The position numbers and the translations under genes are program-made. A stretch of DNA of 64,000 nt, from the NCBI GenBank assembly GCA_963514095.1, contig OY741264.1, forward strand, positions 17,730,827 through 17,794,826, written 5' to 3'. The stretch comes from Eutrigla gurnardus (Eukaryota; Chordata; Actinopteri; Perciformes; Triglidae). Below the pieces are notes generated by a model. That model worked only from the letters and a program-made list of their open reading frames with translations, did no database searches and had not been told where the DNA came from. Shown here in pieces: positions 1 to 11,290 of this stretch (the stretch's first letter is position 1; every line of letters starts with the position of its first letter).

Positions 1-573
1 CCTTGACTGCTAGGGGAGAAGATGCAAAAGATGAAGGTGGATCCATTACTGGTACTGTGGTGTTTGGATTACCTTTTACTCAGACCACAGTACATGCGAC
101 TACAGAACAATGTCTCAAGCACCATCCTGAGCAGCACAGGGGCTCCACAAGGAATGGTGCTGGCTCCATTCCTGTTCACCATCTACACAGCGGATTTCAA
201 GTACAACACCAACAGCTGCTTTTTGCAAACATTTTCAGATGACACAGCTGTTGTCTGCCTCATCAAAGGGGGCAATGAGGAGGAGTATAGAGGCACAATT
301 AACAACTTTGTGGAGTGGAGTGCACACAACCTCCATCTCAACACCACAAAAACAAAGGAGATAGTTGTGGATTTGAGGAGGGGGAGGAAGACTCAACCAA
401 CACCAATCAACATCAGGGGCACGGAGGTGGAGGTGGTCGCCAACCACAGGCACCTCGGTGTGCAGCTTGACAGTGAGCTGGATTGGAAGAGTCATATGGA
501 GGCGGTGTACAGGAAGGGACAAAGTCGTCTGTACTTCTTAAGGAGGCTAAGGTCATTTAACATCTGCCATACC
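1..573 (+). mobile_element. L2-like LINE, reverse transcriptase fragment
   Basis: A continuous frame encodes the C-terminal half of a non-LTR reverse transcriptase. It shows the fish LINE block GAPQGMVLAPFLFTIYTADF followed by the catalytic-box variant SDDTAV, then the thumb region ending in GQSRLYFLRRLRSF. The family normally has (F/Y)ADD or SDD at this box, so the active-site pair is still visible. The element is cut at its left by the window edge and interrupted at 574 by an LTR-like segment; the same LINE resumes at 977. L2/Maui-type assignment is from memory of fish L2 proteins, not from a search. It is a decayed retrotransposon and not a host gene. Confidence 0.8.
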
Positions 574-976
574 TGTCACAGTTCATCTCTGCCTCACCAC
601 TCTGCACCTGCCTGCTTCAATCTGCCAATCAGACACACCTCTCTCATCAAGCCAACTCCAATCCCCTGTGCGCTCTGCTCTGGCTGCATTTAAGCCCCAG
701 CTCCACACTCAATCATTGCCTGATTGTTCTCGATGCTTGCACCAGACTCTCCAGCGTTTCTCTGCCTGATCTCCCGGTTTCGACCCTGCTTGCCCCCGAC
801 CATCCTGCCTGACCGATCTCCTGGAAACCACCTCAGCCTTCTGTCCCCGACCACGATCCTCTCTTGTCCCTTTCTGGATTTTTCTGGAGTGTCACTCCAG
901 TCTCCTCTGTGTCTTCCTGCAGTACTGTGACTGCCTGTCTCTGTGCTGCTATTGGGTCCAAACCAAACCCATTACA
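574..976 (+). repeat. Possible solo LTR inserted in the L2-like LINE
   Basis: About 400 bp that starts TGTCACAG and ends CATTACA separates two parts of one LINE protein frame. The composition (pyrimidine-rich, CTGCCTG-type runs, ending in a GCTATTGGGTCC block) resembles fish Gypsy-type LTRs. The TG..CA boundaries are as expected. I see no convincing 4-6 bp target duplication, so a different kind of insertion is possible. Confidence 0.4.
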
Positions 977-1473
977 AACCCCTGCTGTGCACTGTCTACC
1001 ACTCAGTGGTGGCCAGTGCTGTGTTTTTTGCTGTGGCCTGTTGGGGAGAAGGAGCCCGCACAGCGGACAAAAACAGACTGGACAAACTGATCAGGAAGGC
1101 CAGCTCAGTGGTTGGGGCTGGGCTGCTAACGGTCCAGCAGGTGGCAGAGGCCAGAACTCTGAACAAACTGGGTTCAATAATGAACAACCCCACTCACCCA
1201 CTCCATGCCCTGAAGGTGATCTAGAGCAGCACCTTCAGTCAGAGATTGATTGCACCAACGTGCAAAACTGAGAGGTACAGGAAGTCTTGTATACCAGCTG
1301 CTATAAGGTTTTACAATGCACAAAAATAACTTTGCACTTTTATAGTATTTATTTATTTATTGTATTTTAACTTGTTAAGTATGGAAGCTATCCGACGAAA
1401 TGTGTGGTGTGATGTCTGTATTTAAGCTGTTGTGACACTGTAATTTCCTGTAAAGGATTATTAAAGGATCTAT
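977..1473 (+). mobile_element. L2-like LINE 3' end (copy 1)
   Basis: This continues the LINE begun at 1. The frame reads a conserved C-terminal stretch with YHSVVASAVFFAVACWG and LDKLIRKASSVVGAGL, then NPTHPLHAL and a frame-shifted tail. A 3' UTR follows, ending in ATTAAAGGATC plus a short (TCTA)n tail, which is the expected L2-type 3' terminus. It is non-functional: the reading frame breaks after about 1224. Confidence 0.8.
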
Positions 1474-1653
1474 CTATCTATAATGTTTTGCTGCACCACT
1501 GCCACTGACAGATCCGGCGTCTTCACCACAGTCGATGCGATCACTTGGAGTTGTTAACCGCTGCCGACCAGAGCATTGTCTGCTGGTCGTGTGCTGCATG
1601 GTGGCTGTCTTCGCCCCGACGCATGATAATCTTAAACCGCTCTCCCTCTTTAA

Positions 1654-2587
1654 AGGTGTGTACACACCGGAAGAACTGCCCGACTCGCGTCGGTAAATGA
1701 AGTCGGGCTACTTAATATGGCCGACTCGAACAACGACATGGGCGGTTCACACCTACGGAATTACAGCCGACGCCATACGTTCCGCGCTTGCGCGAGATGT
1801 AATGTCTCCAAAACAACAGGCGGCGCTAATCTGTATTGTGGGCCAAAAAACACGAAAACCGGAAGTAGCCGGTCCTCTCTAGACCACCTTCTTCGATTCC
1901 ACTGGTTATCTGAGCTGCGTTTCAATAACGGTTTGAGTTGCCCTCGCTCACTTGCCCTAAGCACTTGCCCTCGGGGGAATCCCCGCCGCCATCTTAAGGG
2001 CTGTTCCATTTCCCTGAACAGCTGAAGTGAACTCCGTGAGATCGACCCTTGAGGGCTGAGTGATCGAGTGAACAACGATGGCCACTTCAGAGCTGTATAT
2101 CACCCACAATGCATTGCTGTGGTGCACGAAAAATATGTCCATGCGGTGGCGATAATGAACCTCAAACACCATTGTCTGCTGTCTATTCACCACCAAGGAA
2201 GAAGAAGAAAGAAGGAAGAAGAAAATTAATTAAATTTAATTCATTTTCTTAAATTGTGCAGTTAGACTGTCTGTTGCAGAGTTATGGCAGAGCCCACCGT
2301 TTACAAGTGTAAGTATATAAGCCGACGTATTGCCATCAAGCGTAGAATACGTCTTCGTCTCAATGAAATGAGTCTCCGCATATTTAGTGTAATTTGGAAT
2401 AGGCAGTATAGCGCTACTCCAACAACGTGTGGTTGATCCATGATTGTCTGGGCTGTTAGTGAACGAGGGCAGGTGTGTTCCATTTACCCCTTTCACTCTC
2501 CCTCCGCCCTCTTTCCCTCCGCCCTCCAAGGGGCCTCCGTGTGACGTCATAGCAAGGGCTGAGGGCAAGTGAGCGAGGGCGACTCAA
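1654..2587 (+). mobile_element. Harbinger MITE, left part only (copy 1)
   Basis: This starts with the terminal sequence AGGTGTGTACACACCGG directly after TAA (1651-1653). It shares about 230 bp with the left end of the full Harbinger transposon at 49217. From 1912 it contains the nested MITE. Its right terminus is missing because the tandem-duplication junction cuts it at 2587. Confidence 0.8.
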
Positions 2588-2593
2588 TCATTG

Positions 2594-4478
2594 CCACACT
2601 CAATCATTGCCTGATTGTTCTCGATGCTTGCACCAGACTCTCCAGCGTTTCTCTGCCTGATCTCCCGGTTTCGACCCTGCTTGCCCCCGACCATCCTGCC
2701 TGACCGATCTCCTGGAAACCACCTCAGCCTTCTGTCCCCGACCACGATCCTCTCTTGTCCCTTTCTGGATTTTTCTGGAGTGTCACTCCAGTCTCCTCTG
2801 TGTCTTCCTGCAGTACTGTGACTGCCTGTCTCTGTGCTGCTATTGGGTCCAAACCAAACCCATTACAAACCCCTGCTGTGCACTGTCTACCACTCAGTGG
2901 TGGCCAGTGCTGTGTTTTTTGCTGTGGCCTGTTGGGGAGAAGGAGCCCGCACAGCGGACAAAAACAGACTGGACAAACTGATCAGGAAGGCCAGCTCAGT
3001 GGTTGGGGCTGGGCTGCTAACGGTCCAGCAGGTGGCAGAGGCCAGAACTCTGAACAAACTGGGTTCAATAATGAACAACCCCACTCACCCACTCCATGCC
3101 CTGAAGGTGATCTAGAGCAGCACCTTCAGTCAGAGATTGATTGCACCAACGTGCAAAACTGAGAGGTACAGGAAGTCTTGTATACCAGCTGCTATAAGGT
3201 TTTACAATGCACAAAAATAACTTTGCACTTTTATAGTATTTATTTATTTATTGTATTTTAACTTGTTAAGTATGGAAGCTATCCGACGAAATGTGTGGTG
3301 TGATGTCTGTATTTAAGCTGTTGTGACACTGTAATTTCCTGTAAAGGATTATTAAAGGATCTATCTATCTATAATGTTTTGCTGCACCACTGCCACTGAC
3401 AGATCCGGCGTCTTCACCACAGTCGATGCGATCACTTGGAGTTGTTAACCGCTGCCGACCAGAGCATTGTCTGCTGGTCGTGTGCTGCATGGTGGCTGTC
3501 TTCGCCCCGACGCATGATAATCTTAAACCGCTCTCCCTCTTTAAAGGTGTGTACACACCGGAAGAACTGCCCGACTCGCGTCGGTAAATGAAGTCGGGCT
3601 ACTTAATATGGCCGACTCGAACAACGACATGGGCGGTTCACACCTACGGAATTACAGCCGACGCCATACGTTCCGCGCTTGCGCGAGATGTAATGTCTCC
3701 AAAACAACAGGCGGCGCTAATCTGTATTGTGGGCCAAAAAACACGAAAACCGGAAGTAGCCGGTCCTCTCTAGACCACCTTCTTCGATTCCACTGGTTAT
3801 CTGAGCTGCGTTTCAATAACGGTTTGAGTTGCCCTCGCTCACTTGCCCTAAGCACTTGCCCTCGGGGGAATCCCCGCCGCCATCTTAAGGGCTGTTCCAT
3901 TTCCCTGAACAGCTGAAGTGAACTCCGTGAGATCGACCCTTGAGGGCTGAGTGATCGAGTGAACAACGATGGCCACTTCAGAGCTGTATATCACCCACAA
4001 TGCATTGCTGTGGTGCACGAAAAATATGTCCATGCGGTGGCGATAATGAACCTCAAACACCATTGTCTGCTGTCTATTCACCACCAAGGAAGAAGAAGAA
4101 AGAAGGAAGAAGAAAATTAATTAAATTTAATTCATTTTCTTAAATTGTGCAGTTAGACTGTCTGTTGCAGAGTTATGGCAGAGCCCACCGTTTACAAGTG
4201 TAAGTATATAAGCCGACGTATTGCCATCAAGCGTAGAATACGTCTTCGTCTCAATGAAATGAGTCTCCGCATATTTAGTGTAATTTGGAATAGGCAGTAT
4301 AGCGCTACTCCAACAACGTGTGGTTGATCCATGATTGTCTGGGCTGTTAGTGAACGAGGGCAGGTGTGTTCCATTTACCCCTTTCACTCTCCCTCCGCCC
4401 TCTTTCCCTCCGCCCTCCAAGGGGCCTCCGTGTGACGTCATAGCAAGGGCTGAGGGCAAGTGAGCGAGGGCGACTCAA
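2594..4478 (+). repeat. Tandem duplication, copy 2
   Basis: Second copy of the unit starting at 703. Unlike copy 1, it continues past 4478 into the rest of the nested MITE and the Harbinger MITE right end, so the right side of this copy is the original arrangement. The lack of visible differences means either a very recent event or an assembly artefact. Confidence 0.9.
2868..3364 (+). mobile_element. L2-like LINE 3' end (copy 2)
   Basis: Apparently identical copy of 977-1473 created by the 1,891-bp tandem duplication. It has the same C-terminal motif, the same frame break and the same (TCTA)n tail. Confidence 0.8.
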
Positions 4479-4731
4479 ACCGTTATTGAAACGCAGCTCT
4501 GGTATGTTTACCATCGTCACTTCCGGGCTTCACTGATTCGCTAGTCAAGCTGCTAGCCTCCACCAATCAGAATGGTAAAAGAATGACCGACTCGAATGGC
4601 GGATTACACATTTGAATCGGCTGAAATGAACGCCGACGTGGGCCGATTCGAGCGACCACACCAAGGAGACTCATGTCACGGACGCCGACTCTCTCAAAGA
4701 CGCCGATTTTCGGTCCGGTGTGAGCCCGCCT
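3545..4731 (+). mobile_element. Harbinger MITE, complete, with nested MITE
   Basis: The left end matches 49217 onward for about 230 bp (to TCTCTAGACC). The right part (3777-3802 and 4500-4731) matches 53177-53432 of the full transposon. Terminal inverted repeats read AGGTGTGTACACACCGG and, on the other strand, AGGCGGGCTCACACCGG. A 3-bp TAA lies on each side (3542-3544 and 4732-4734), the usual PIF/Harbinger target. Without the nested 697-bp insert the element is about 490 bp, so it looks like the full element with everything between 49449 and 53176 removed at a short ACC match. Confidence 0.85.
3803..4499 (+). mobile_element. Nested MITE with 47-bp inverted termini
   Basis: It starts GAGCTGCGTTTCAATAACGG and ends with the reverse complement. 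About 47 terminal bases pair with one mismatch, continuing into CCCTCGCTCACTTGCCCT. The related sequence at 53198-53215 reads straight through the site without the insert, proving a discrete insertion. The duplicated target is only 1-3 bp (T, CT or TCT) and cannot be fixed because of overlap with the termini. No transposase frame is present. A copy truncated on its right lies at 1912-2587. Superfamily not assigned. Confidence 0.8.
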
Positions 4732-4734
4732 TAA

Positions 4735-5980
4735 AAGGGACGATACACCCGGACTTATAACAGGAGAGATAGACACTTGAAACTAAGAGGAGCACTGCCA
4801 ATCAATTACGACTACTTGGCTACTGCTTCGCCGGTGTTCTGCTGCTTTGCCGCTGGTCAGCCTGCTTCCTGCTACGTGTGGTGCTGCGGTGTGTGTGTGT
4901 GTGTCTCTGTGTGCGTGAGTGTTTTAAAAGGCAATCTGCCAAGGTTTGGTTTAATTGTTTATTTATATTTTGCTTAAATACTGAATTTATTTAGGTAATT
5001 TCTTAGTAGTTTGGGTGTTTATTGATTCGTGGGGTAATTCATTTGTTTCTTTTGGGAGTTTATTGTAATTATTTAATCTTCGTTTGGGAGGAGAACTCCC
5101 CAGTAAATGTTTGAGCTGTCTTTTACTTGTGCTAAAACCGATTATGGTTAATTCTTGAGTTGATACCTCTGGCCAGAGACTCTTTAATTTCTTTCGTCTC
5201 TTTTGCTTGGTTGATTTATCGCTAATCCAATTTGATACTTCTCAGTGTGCTGTGACCCCCGTTCAATATTTTCTTTGTTTGCACGTCACCTTTTTGCTGT
5301 GTGAGTGGGTTATTCTTTTTCTTTTCTATGTCACTTCCCCTGCCAAACCCTTCCTCCAGCCGGTAAGCCTCAGCCTGTATCCCCCTTCGCCTGTTGAGCT
5401 CCCTTCTTCTTTTCTGTTGTAATACAACTTTGTATGTGATCATTGAACTCCACCTCCTGCCCTCCCTGAGTGTCCTTTCTATAGATAGCCTAGTAATTTA
5501 CCTTTATTACGGGTCCTTGGGCCCTTACCCAAGGTAGCATTGTCGGTATTTGGTATATAACATAGATATAACCCTTGTGTTGCCACATGTATTTCATTAA
5601 AAAAACAGAAGTTAAATACATTAAATCGTTAAGCAAAACAAAATGTAAAGCATAGTACAAAACATCTTCCCATAACAATTATTGACATGTCTGAAAAAGA
5701 GTAGGAAGAAGTTTCAACTAATTTAATCCTACCCATTCTTCACAATTCAGATGAAGAAGTGGTTGAGTCAATTTATTAAAAGGACCATCACTTTTACATG
5801 TGTTTTCTAGTAGTCTTTCCATTCCCACTGATTCCCTTTCTGACCTTTAATGGGCTGTCTCAACCAATGATTGCTTATGGTTTGCCTCCATGTGTGATGG
5901 ATTAATGAAGTGCACTACATATAGCAACTGTTCCAATTAAATATGGCTGATAGGTCTGCAACAGCAAATTGTGAAAATCA
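4735..5980. other. Unassigned AT-rich sequence
   Basis: No recognisable gene. There is a (TG)n stretch around 4890-4915 and a pyrimidine-rich block near 5320-5420. The stretch 4930-5480 has the look of an old LTR or UTR but lacks definable ends. Confidence 0.4.
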
Positions 5981-5984
5981 TGTT

Positions 5985-6162
5985 TTTTTCAATTGTGTAT
6001 TTAACCATTTCATTATTTAACAAACATTAACACACAGAGTACAGAGAAAATGAGGGTAAGACAACATTGCTGGTAACAGTAACAGAAGGGAAATACAATA
6101 TAAAATATGAGGAATGAATATATAAAAACATCTTGACGATAGAGAGAAAGGAAAAAATGTAA

Positions 6163-6193
<31 letters not shown>

Positions 6194-6545
6194 TGTCAAA
6201 CTTTGGTGACAGTGCATATCTCTTTTATCCCCCAAAAATGATCAAAGTACAATCTGACCAATCTGGGCGGATGGTTTAAGGTCCATACGAGTCACCAGGT
6301 ATTCATAAAGATATTCCCCTAAGTAAAATAAATGGCAGTGCTGAAGTTGTAATATTTTCTTCACAATATGTTTGAACAGAATAAATGTTGAAGGTCTTTG
6401 CTGGTTATAATTGACAAATATGCATTTATTTGCTACATGCCAGTCCCATTTGTAGATATGGTATCTAGTCTCCTCTCCAGTTCTGTACCAAAGAGGTGTG
6501 TAATTTGTGTAATTAAAATTCCAAAACTTTGGCAATCATGTCGCC
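5985..6545 (-). mobile_element. Possible L1-type LINE 3' region, decayed
   Basis: On the minus strand a 97-codon open frame contains TPLWYRTGEETRYHIY, which weakly resembles the C-terminal region of L1-clade ORF2 proteins. It is followed by an AT-rich 3' UTR-like stretch. The A-run at 6160-6195 is on the wrong strand to be this element's tail. The resemblance is weak and could be chance. Confidence 0.3.
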
Positions 6546-6639
6546 TTCGCAAGTGTTCCTAGAAAATGAGGGCAATTGACCGTGCACATATTACATCCAG
6601 CCCACTCTCAACAATTGGTATGGTATGTATGACATGATA

Positions 6640-7093
6640 AGTCATTTGTACGTCATGTAGTCCACCCACTATATGGTGAATTTCAACTTCTCCCATCAGG
6701 CCGTAGGTACAAAATGCCTGCCTGCAAAACAAAGAGATACAGAGGCAGTTTTGTTCCCTCAGCTGTCAAAACGTTAAATAGTCAATAAGTAATTAAGCCA
6801 CTCACTAACTTATTAACCTATGGATTGTATTTATTTATTTATTCTGACCTGTTTTTTTTTTTTTGTATCTGCCATGATGGCTTGCATTTAGTATTTATTT
6901 ATCTTTTGATAGTAATACCCTTTTGTATGCTTCCTATCCATATTCCTATGTCTGGAGCACTGTTGTCACTTTTATGTCTATGTCGGTCGATGATGTTAAT
7001 GTTGTCTGCGTGTGTGTGTAAGCAGCCAATTCTTTCTTTGTACCTGCAACCAAATCTACCTTCGGGTACAAATAAAGTTACCTTACCTTACCT
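6640..7093 (+). mobile_element. LINE 3' end with (TTACC)n tail
   Basis: Short coding remnants read AVGTKC and KQRDTEAVLFPQ in shifting frames, matching the extreme C-terminus of an L2/Rex-like LINE (consensus form RRY-K-P, then F-PSAV). A 3' UTR follows, ending AATAAAGTTACC and then a (TTACC)n tail at 7077-7093. It is 5' truncated, as is usual for dead LINE copies. Confidence 0.65.
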
Positions 7094-7179
7094 TAGTCTG
7101 TATTGACTGTAATGTTAATGCATTGAAATGCTAAGGGAGTGTTTTGAGTATACAATCTGGGATGAATTTTTAAAACCAG

Positions 7180-8480
7180 ACTGAAGAATTAAATGATTTG
7201 AAATTGAATGAGCAAGTTAGCACTGTCTCAGCCTACATATCCTTCTGTCTAGATAATATCAACCCCACCAAAACAATCACCATTTTGCGCAACAATAAGC
7301 CATGGGTAACAAAAGACTTCAAATCTATTCTCAACAAAAAGAAAAGTGTTCTTCACTGGAGTAAAGAGTAAAGTAAAGTAGTAGTAAAGAGGGAGGTGAA
7401 CCAGGCCATCAAATACACTAAAGTAGCCTCCGAGAACAAAATTGACCTCCAACATAACCTCCAGGAAGCCGTTAACTCTGTGAGAGACTCCAAACCTTTC
7501 TGTGTGGCTGGGAGTACTGATAAACCCTCCCCAATGATATAATCGCCTTCTACGCGTGGTTTAAGAAAGACCACCAATCACAAATAACGGAAAACAGCCG
7601 GACCCCAGGTGACCCCATTACTATCAACACTGACACTGTGTTAAGGTGCCTGAGAGAAACACAGGCTAAGAAAGCTCCTGGCCCAGGTAACATCTGTGGC
7701 CATACATTGAAACACTGGTCTGAGCTGCTAGGAGGAATTTTGCAGAAGTTATGCCAGAGATCACTAGCGACTGGTATAGTCCCACCTGCATGGAACTAAT
7801 TCACAATCATCTGCATCCCCAAGAAGAGCAGCCCCATGGTCCGGAATGACCTCAGACCTAGCTCTCACCTCCCTCGTTGTGAAGTAAAAAGCCATGTTAC
7901 CAACATGCCAATCAGAACGACCCTCTTTAGTTTGCGATACGAGCCGAGAGAGGGGTCGACAATACCAAACTTTTCATACTTGAGACTATTCATAAACATC
8001 TAGAGGGCGCAAAAACACCAGTTCAGCTTCGTCAACACCTTACAACCCCACATCCTGGCTAAATAACAGCCAAAATAACAGCTTCAACCAGCTTATTCTG
8101 TGGAACATGGACTTCCTCACTAAGAACACATAAGGTGCTGGTCAACAACAGGCTTTCTAAACTCTGGCAGACATCCACAGGCGCGTTGTCCTCTCACCCT
8201 ACTGTTCACCTTGTATACAAATGGCTTCAGAAGCTGCTATCCTAATTGCGATCTGGTGAAGTTTGCGGACGATACTGTGCTTCTTCCACTTCTCTCAGGC
8301 CCTGCCGAAGATCATGGACGTGTCTTCAGTGAGTTTGTGGAATGGTGTGACATTCCTGCTTGGAGCTGAATGTTATCCAGACCAAGGAGATATTCGTAGA
8401 CTTCACCAAGCATGGAGTGGGGAGGACTGCAGTCAGAATTCAGGGGGGCAAGTGGAAGTTGTACACCAGTAGAGTCTTAA
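7180..8480 (+). mobile_element. L2-like LINE, heavily decayed ORF2
   Basis: Scattered frames in linear order give NNKPWVTKDFKSILNKKK (linker before RT), KKAPGPGNICGHTLKHWSE (RT fingers), VPPAWN and IPKKSSP (RT boxes), then LVKFADDTVLLPLL at 8254-8295, the FADD active-site box. Stops and frameshifts occur throughout and there are gaps. Order and spacing fit one full RT region of an old copy. It is not an intact gene. Confidence 0.75.
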
Positions 8481-9150
8481 ATTTCCTTCTGTGATTTATT
8501 TCCCTTCCCCTGTATATGGGGTCTGTCTGTAAGTGTGTGTTGCTCCAGGGGTGTACCTTACTGTTCTGCTCCATCTGCTGCCTCCTCTCCTGATCACACA
8601 TGCAATCAGAACTCACCTGCTTCCATAGTGTTTAGGTTCCATCCAGTATTCGTCAAGTTGTCAGTTGAACGACAATGTAGTCGTTTTCCTGAGTACGTTT
8701 GTCCATCTGTTTGCCTGCTATTCCTGACTCCTGTTCATTTTTGTGCTTCAGGATTTTTCCCCATCATTCTGCTTCGGCCTTTCCAAGATTGAGTTAAAGT
8801 GAATGTTTATTATGGTTTAACCATGATGTTTTTTCTAAACTTAAGTAGCTTTGTTGCGTTACACTGACTGTGGCTGTTAACCGACAAGCAAAAAGCTGGT
8901 AAATAAATGTCCTGCAAAAAGTAACATATAAATAACATGCCAAATGCCTGAAATGCATAAACAATATGGAAATATGATATTGATACACAACAATAATTGC
9001 AATCTAGAAAATGAGAATTAGGAAACATTTGGCTCAAACGGAATGTGATAAGATACATCCTTTGTATACATTTCTTATTTCTGTTCAATTATTTTATCAC
9101 AAGACAAAGAAATAAAATCATCATTAACATGCATACATTCTGAAGAGTGA
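8481..9150. other. Unassigned; possible LTR-like stretch at 8500-8780
   Basis: A pyrimidine-rich block with CTGCCTCCTCTCCTGATC and repeated TGTTTGCCTGC-type words resembles fish LTR composition, but no ends or target duplications are visible. The remainder is plain AT-rich DNA. Confidence 0.35.
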
Positions 9151-9229
9151 CAACACCAGAGGTATTTCAATCACTCCTTTCAGAATTGGGAATTTCAAAC
9201 TCTGATCTAAAGTAGTCTAAATAAGGGAC

Positions 9230-10070
9230 TTTCTAATTGAGGGCTACAGGTCTGGTTTGGAGATTAGAGGGACTAACATTGAGAGATTTTGACAGAAGAT
9301 CAGTGCACCCAAGTTGTTGAGGCCAGACAGGTAGGGAGGCAAAGTCAGGCCTTTAGTCTGGGTGGCCCAGTTGACCTCTCCGGGTTAGGTAGGTATGATA
9401 TATTATCACTGGCAGAAAATGAAATTCTCTTGACGCTTTCTCCCAAGGTGAATTTGAGAAATCTCTTTATTAATCTGTATGGCTTCTGCTTGGGATTCAA
9501 TTGTCATAAGTGTAGGGATATTGGTCACCCCTGTCCACAGCCCCAATACAAATCAAACCTTTCAGAGAGAGCCTTTTACACATATTTGAGCTTGTGGATT
9601 ACTGTCCATTGACTTTATCCACCTAATATATCCATTGCCAAAATTAAATTTCTTCAAGACAGAAAATGAATGACCACTCGACCCCTATCAAACACTTTTT
9701 CAGCGCCAAGTAATAACACTTGATGCTGGTCGATTGGATAGGGTTGAATGGTCAATCAGATTTAGTAGTCTATGAATGTTATCAGAAGCATATAGTGCCT
9801 TTACAAAGCCTGACTGATCAGGATTGATAAGATAGGGCATCAAGTCTTCAAATCTATGTGCAATTAATTATGATGTTATCTTGACATCAACTGAGAGTAA
9901 TGAAATTAGAGGGAAAGTATTCTATTCTCAAAAAAAATGGTAACGTGTATAAAAAGGGGTTCAAGATGAGACCAAAAGGCCTTATAAATTTGCAGGATAT
10001 TCGTCCAAGCCTAAACGTTTCCTTTCAAGCAATGCCATACTATTATGAAATAAATAATTTGAAATAAATG
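9230..10070 (-). mobile_element. L1-clade LINE RT, antisense relic
   Basis: Minus-strand frames read LIAHRFEDLMPYLINPDQSG followed by FVKALYASDNIHRLLNLID, then a shifted LLLGAEKVFDRG and EWSF. This order (HPDQTGF, R-NIR, DAEKAFDR-EW) is the standard L1-clade RT block. Stops and frameshifts show that it is dead. The plus-strand open frame at 9289-9612 is a shadow of this relic. Confidence 0.65.
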
Positions 10071-10079
10071 GAGAGTTCA

Positions 10080-10665
10080 ACATTTCCTTAACATATTCAG
10101 AGATTGAATTAAATTAAATTCTAATGTACAATCAGCACAAGTGTTTTTGATGTGTTAAGTGTGAATGTGATTTAGCTTCATTCTAACAGCATTTGGTTTC
10201 CTCTGTATGCGCTTGTTTTTACGTTTAGTTTGTTTCAATTAAGTAAAATATCAGCTGTCCTGAAATCACAGCTTTAGTCTCACCCTTCATTACTGTAGGG
10301 GGGTAGGTGCATTGTCCTGTCTATATTGTACTGTTCTTTTTGTTGTCTGTTGAGGAAAGGATGGTTCAAGGGAAAGTGGTGAATGACCTGAGTCATATGC
10401 TACAAGACATTACAGAGGAGAAATTATCCTGTGGTAAAAGAAAAAAGATTTAACTGAGAGTATGTTTTGAGTCTAGCTGAGTAACTGGTAGTCTTGAACT
10501 CTAGGGTTAAATTTCTCTCCAGACCTGGGTCATTAGAAGCTGTCATTAAAACATTTCATGCATTTCATGCATTAGGATTTGATACTGATTGTCCATACAA
10601 CAACTTACGTCCCTAGTGACTATTACAAACTATATGTTTTGACAGAATTATTTGGGAAATCTTTA
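10080..10665. other. Unassigned non-coding sequence
   Basis: No gene, repeat end or RNA motif recognised. It forms the left flank of the hAT element. Confidence 0.4.
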
Positions 10666-11290
10666 TTTGGTACCAGTGATGGAAATAACGGCGTTATAAG
10701 TAGCGGCGTTAGTAACGCCGTTACTTTTTTCAGTAACGAGTAATCTAATTGATTACTCATCTCATTATTATAACGCCGTTATCGTTACTGCCAAAAAATG
10801 TGTTGCGTTACTACATTGAAGGCAGATTTTTACATAGGACCTCTGAGCCGAGTGACAGAGAAATGTCGTTCCTCCTTGTCCGCAAAAGTGATGACTATTG
10901 GCTGCGGTTGAGTAAAATTCTATGGTAAGCCAATCAGAGGGGAAGTTGGGCGGGTGCTTATGCTACGTGAATCAGAGCAAATCAGAGGCGTCCGGCTAGA
11001 CTCACCGCCTCGCCAATGCTCGCGAAAGTCTTTTAAACTGAATGTTGTCGATCTAAAATAAAGACAGATTCAGCAATTGTTCAGCAATATTTCTTGCTTA
11101 AAATGTTTTCAGAAACACATTTCGGTGAACTATTTTCGTAAAATAAGAGAAAGTTTCCAAACGAGCCGCCATGTTGGGATTTGAAATCCGGGAGCTGAAA
11201 GACCACTGGTGAAAAGCGTTCAATAGTCCATCACATTTTATTGGATGCCAGTCTCACATTCCCACAGCAACGTTAAAATTGTTTAGATTT

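Larger units (their letters stand above)
703..2593 (+). repeat. Tandem duplication, copy 1 (1,891-bp period)
   Basis: Everything from 703 to 2587 recurs 1,891 bp downstream with no difference that I can find by eye. The unit runs from inside the LTR-like segment, through the L2 3' end and the left part of a Harbinger MITE, into a nested MITE that is cut before its right terminus. The junction at 2581-2600 contains the short repeat ACTCAATCATTGCC twice in succession, so the breakpoint lies in microhomology. Confidence 0.9.

Noticed and set aside
9289..9612. 107-codon plus-strand gene
   Set aside because: The opposite strand carries an L1 RT relic in the expected block order, which explains the sequence better.
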